NCBI GenBank assembly: GCA_042091275.1
Contig: JBELHR010000001.1
Location: forward strand, 83,664 to 147,663
From: JBELHR01 sp042091275
GTDB lineage: Bacteria > Bacteroidota > Bacteroidia > Flavobacteriales > Flavobacteriaceae
Length of the DNA stretch: 64,000 bases
Reading direction: 5' to 3'
Each line of letters opens with the position of its first letter. Within the stretch, counting starts at the first letter, position 1. Below, one piece after another: positions 62,607 to 64,000 of this stretch. The position numbers and the translations under genes were made by a program. The notes under the pieces were generated by a model. The model saw nothing but the letters and a program-made list of their open reading frames with translations, was not told where the DNA came from and searched no databases.

Positions 62607-62634
62607 CAAAAAGAGGGGACTCTTGAGTCCCCTT
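62607..62634 (-). terminator. Terminator-like hairpin in the rimP-nusA-infB leader
   Basis: On the minus strand GGGGACTC and GAGTCCCC (62632-62625 and 62622-62615) form an 8-9 bp GC-rich stem, followed by TCTTTTTG. It lies between the promoter at 62659-62690 and the rimP ATG at 62601. It therefore looks like a leader attenuator, not the end of another gene. The nearest upstream gene on this strand ends 228 bases away, but readthrough from it is an alternative. Confidence 0.75.
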
Positions 62635-62658
62635 CATTAATTTTCAGTGATTTCGGTG

Positions 62659-62690
62659 CAAATATAGGTAGTTTTTTGGAATATCACAAA
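62659..62690 (-). promoter_or_regulatory. Promoter of rimP-nusA-infB
   Basis: On the minus strand TTTG (62690-62687), 20 bases, then TATATTTG (62666-62659). Both boxes match the Bacteroidota consensus exactly with ideal spacing. Transcription would begin near 62653, giving a leader of about 52 bases that contains the hairpin. The rest of 62691-62861 shows no gene. Confidence 0.75.
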
Positions 62691-62861
62691 ACCGAAGGAG
62701 AAATCTGGATGTCTTTTTTTTGAGCTCTATTTGAGATTTGCATATTTATATATAAAGTCAAGGATATTGCGCGAATAACCGATTTCTCTGACTTACTAAT
62801 AAACAGTACTCTTGACGATGTGGTTAGATAGAGGTAAACTTCTTAAACATTGTGTATAGAA

Positions 62862-63326
62862 CTACTCATCAATGAGGATTGAAAAAAAGGTTGATTTCTC
62901 TCCAAACGAGTTCTCTGTTGTGCTTGTGATAATCTTAAAATATAGAGATGCATTTGAATAATATTTCACTATATCTCCGTCTTCCATTCTTGAATCAACC
63001 ATATCGCATCCTATTTTTTTTATTTCTGCTAAGTATTGGCTGTATTCCTCTCTTTTATAGAATCCAACACTTATCAATCCTACGCCTTCTGTGGAGAAAT
63101 AATAACTTATAAAGGATTCATCTCCAAAAGAAAAAACATTCATCGCACGACTATATTGACTTTCTTCAATTTCCTCAGTTAAACCCCAACCTCTTGATGT
63201 TAAATACTCTTCAACTTGACCAATGGACATCTCTCTTAATTTTAATACTTCAGAGAAACTCAATTTTTGAGAAAAAGAATTAAATGTAATAAGAGTAAAT
63301 ACGAGAAGTAAAATTCTGTTCTTCAT
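62862..63326 (-). CDS. Secreted hypothetical protein, 154 aa
   Basis: This unrecognised protein has a clear signal peptide (MKNRILLLVFTLITFNSFSQ). The mature part starts with SFSEVLKLREMSIGQVEEYLTSRGWGL, a pattern seen in Bacteroidota secreted proteins in which a short helical segment precedes an alpha/beta domain. No Cys pair or catalytic motif stands out (one Cys, in IGCDMVD). It ends STFFSILIDE. It lies on the same strand as the next gene upstream, 95 bases apart. Function is unknown. Confidence 0.75.
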   Translation of the reverse strand: MKNRILLLVFTLITFNSFSQKLSFSEVLKLREMSIGQVEEYLTSRGWGLTEEIEESQYSRAMNVFSFGDESFISYYFSTEGVGLISVGFYKREEYSQYLAEIKKIGCDMVDSRMEDGDIVKYYSNASLYFKIITSTTENSFGEKSTFFSILIDE

Positions 63327-63421
63327 GGTGTAAACATAAAAAAATATAAAGAATTGATTAAAAGGAAAATAGTTAAAACAAACCAGTGCAGATTTATTAG
63401 ATTACTGCTATATTCTGATTA

Positions 63422-63973
63422 TTACCAGTCATCATTATCTTCTTTAATTGAAGTCAAATCAAACTTATTCAAAAAATGTTGATTGATATATCCCATACCT
63501 TTTACCGAAGTTGAACTTTTCGAAAATTGGGTGTTTTTCTTTTTCATTACAACTTCATCCAATTCTGTAAGACCAAGATTTTCTCTTGACATATCGTTTT
63601 GAATATTCTTTACAGTTACTCGATACCTGCCCTCTTTAACATCAACAATTACCAAATAGTTAATAGGGTATTGAACGAAAAGAGCAGTGGATCCCAAAGA
63701 ACCTCCCATTGATTTAAAATCTACATTATCCCCGTAAACATTAAACGTTAATCTGTCTTCTCCTCTATGATATTCTTGAGTCCCGGTCTTATAGGTTGAC
63801 ACTATGTGCATCAGAAATGTTGAAAAAAACTCATCAATTGGCAAAGTTGTTTGATATACTTTCTGCCAGATCAGACCATCATCATATTTCCAATTCTCAT
63901 AACTTGGACTTGATATACTTTGCCCAAAGGATAAATTCGACATCAACACCAATAACAATAAAACTCTTTTCAT
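63422..63973 (-). CDS. Secreted hypothetical protein, 183 aa
   Basis: This unrecognised protein has a signal peptide (MKRVLLLLVLMSNLSFGQ, cleavage after SFG or FGQ). The mature part has alternating beta-strand-like segments (LTFNVYGDNVDFKSMGG, STALFVQYPINYLVIVDVKEGRYRVTVKNI). This resembles the DUF4468-type pattern of small Bacteroidota secreted proteins, but I cannot confirm the match. The C-terminus is acidic (KEDNDDW). No lipobox is present. It stands 27 bases from the window end, so its upstream context is unseen. Confidence 0.75.
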   Translation of the reverse strand: MKRVLLLLVLMSNLSFGQSISSPSYENWKYDDGLIWQKVYQTTLPIDEFFSTFLMHIVSTYKTGTQEYHRGEDRLTFNVYGDNVDFKSMGGSLGSTALFVQYPINYLVIVDVKEGRYRVTVKNIQNDMSRENLGLTELDEVVMKKKNTQFSKSSTSVKGMGYINQHFLNKFDLTSIKEDNDDW

Positions 63974-64000
63974 GTATTTCTTTTGTTGGCAATCTAATTA

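Noticed and set aside
62602..62637. N-terminal extension of RimP from ATG 62637
   Set aside because: It would place the start codon inside a terminator-like stem and add 12 residues not typical of the family. Kept only as an alternative.
62691..62861. Possible RNA gene or repeat between the rimP promoter and the secreted-protein gene
   Set aside because: Only weak, imperfect inverted repeats; no cloverleaf, no terminator of its own and no open frame of note.
1..64000. CRISPR arrays, insertion sequences, prophage or defence genes
   Set aside because: No regularly spaced repeats, transposase or integrase motifs were seen. The only long direct repeat is the gap-edge duplicate.

Overview
The window is chromosomal DNA of a Bacteroidota, most likely order Flavobacteriales. 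The support is low GC, very short intergenic spacers, almost no Shine-Dalgarno sequences, promoters of the TTTG-N19/21-TAnnTTTG type, an alternative complex III (ActABCDEF) operon leading into cytochrome oxidase genes, a rimP-nusA-infB-SPOR block beside it, a DUF3127 protein, a GH3-family protein and a SusC/BtuB-type TonB receptor with a carboxypeptidase-like N-terminal domain. The genus cannot be settled from the sequence alone. I see no tRNA, rRNA, prophage, insertion sequence or CRISPR array. No gene-free stretch exceeds 300 bases; the longest (9077-9373) lies in front of a LacI-type regulator.

Layout. 1-7.2 kb: a truncated conserved gene, a short leuA, a nitroreductase, a penicillin-acylase-type N-terminal-nucleophile hydrolase, and a DegT aminotransferase with galE. 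7.2-20.6 kb: housekeeping genes, mostly on the minus strand (fabD, rlmN, queA, aroA, mazG-like, aat, DUF3127, flavin reductase, HIT, greA). They are interleaved with a queuosine-precursor transporter, a LacI regulator, DUF2797, a GH3 protein and a polyprenyl diphosphate synthase. 20.7-35.2 kb, plus strand: a Rieske-like lipoprotein, purK-purE, an M3 peptidase, lpdA, pabB-like, tilS, dsbD-like, ppc and yifB/comM. 35.2-41.2 kb: ahcY on the minus strand. Divergent from it is a compact PPTase / GGGP-synthase-like / PnuC operon, followed by a TPP riboswitch and the TonB receptor it controls. 41.2-45.8 kb, minus strand: ruvB, a SulP anion transporter, a persulfide-dioxygenase-like MBL-rhodanese fusion and a rhodanese lipoprotein, arranged like one sulfur-handling operon.

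45.9-57.4 kb, minus strand: the respiratory operon actA-actB-actC-actD-actE-actF-ctaC-ctaD. It has a good promoter in front of actA and a strong terminator after ctaD. It encodes a quinol:cytochrome c oxidoreductase and an aa3-type oxidase, which form a supercomplex in relatives. A 100-N scaffold gap interrupts this operon between actC and actD. The 55 bases on each side of the gap are identical, so the gap is probably an assembly artefact. 57.6-62.7 kb: a SPOR protein facing infB-nusA-rimP. The rimP leader carries a terminator-like hairpin between a near-consensus promoter and the first gene, which suggests attenuation of the operon. 62.9-64 kb: two unrecognised secreted proteins.

Most of the window is ordinary core genome and I did not find a clear new multi-gene system. 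The items most worth a second look are the rimP leader attenuator, the spurious gap, the tandem heme domain in ActA, the riboswitch-controlled thiamine uptake locus, the SSB-like tail on the DUF3127 protein and the sulfur operon.
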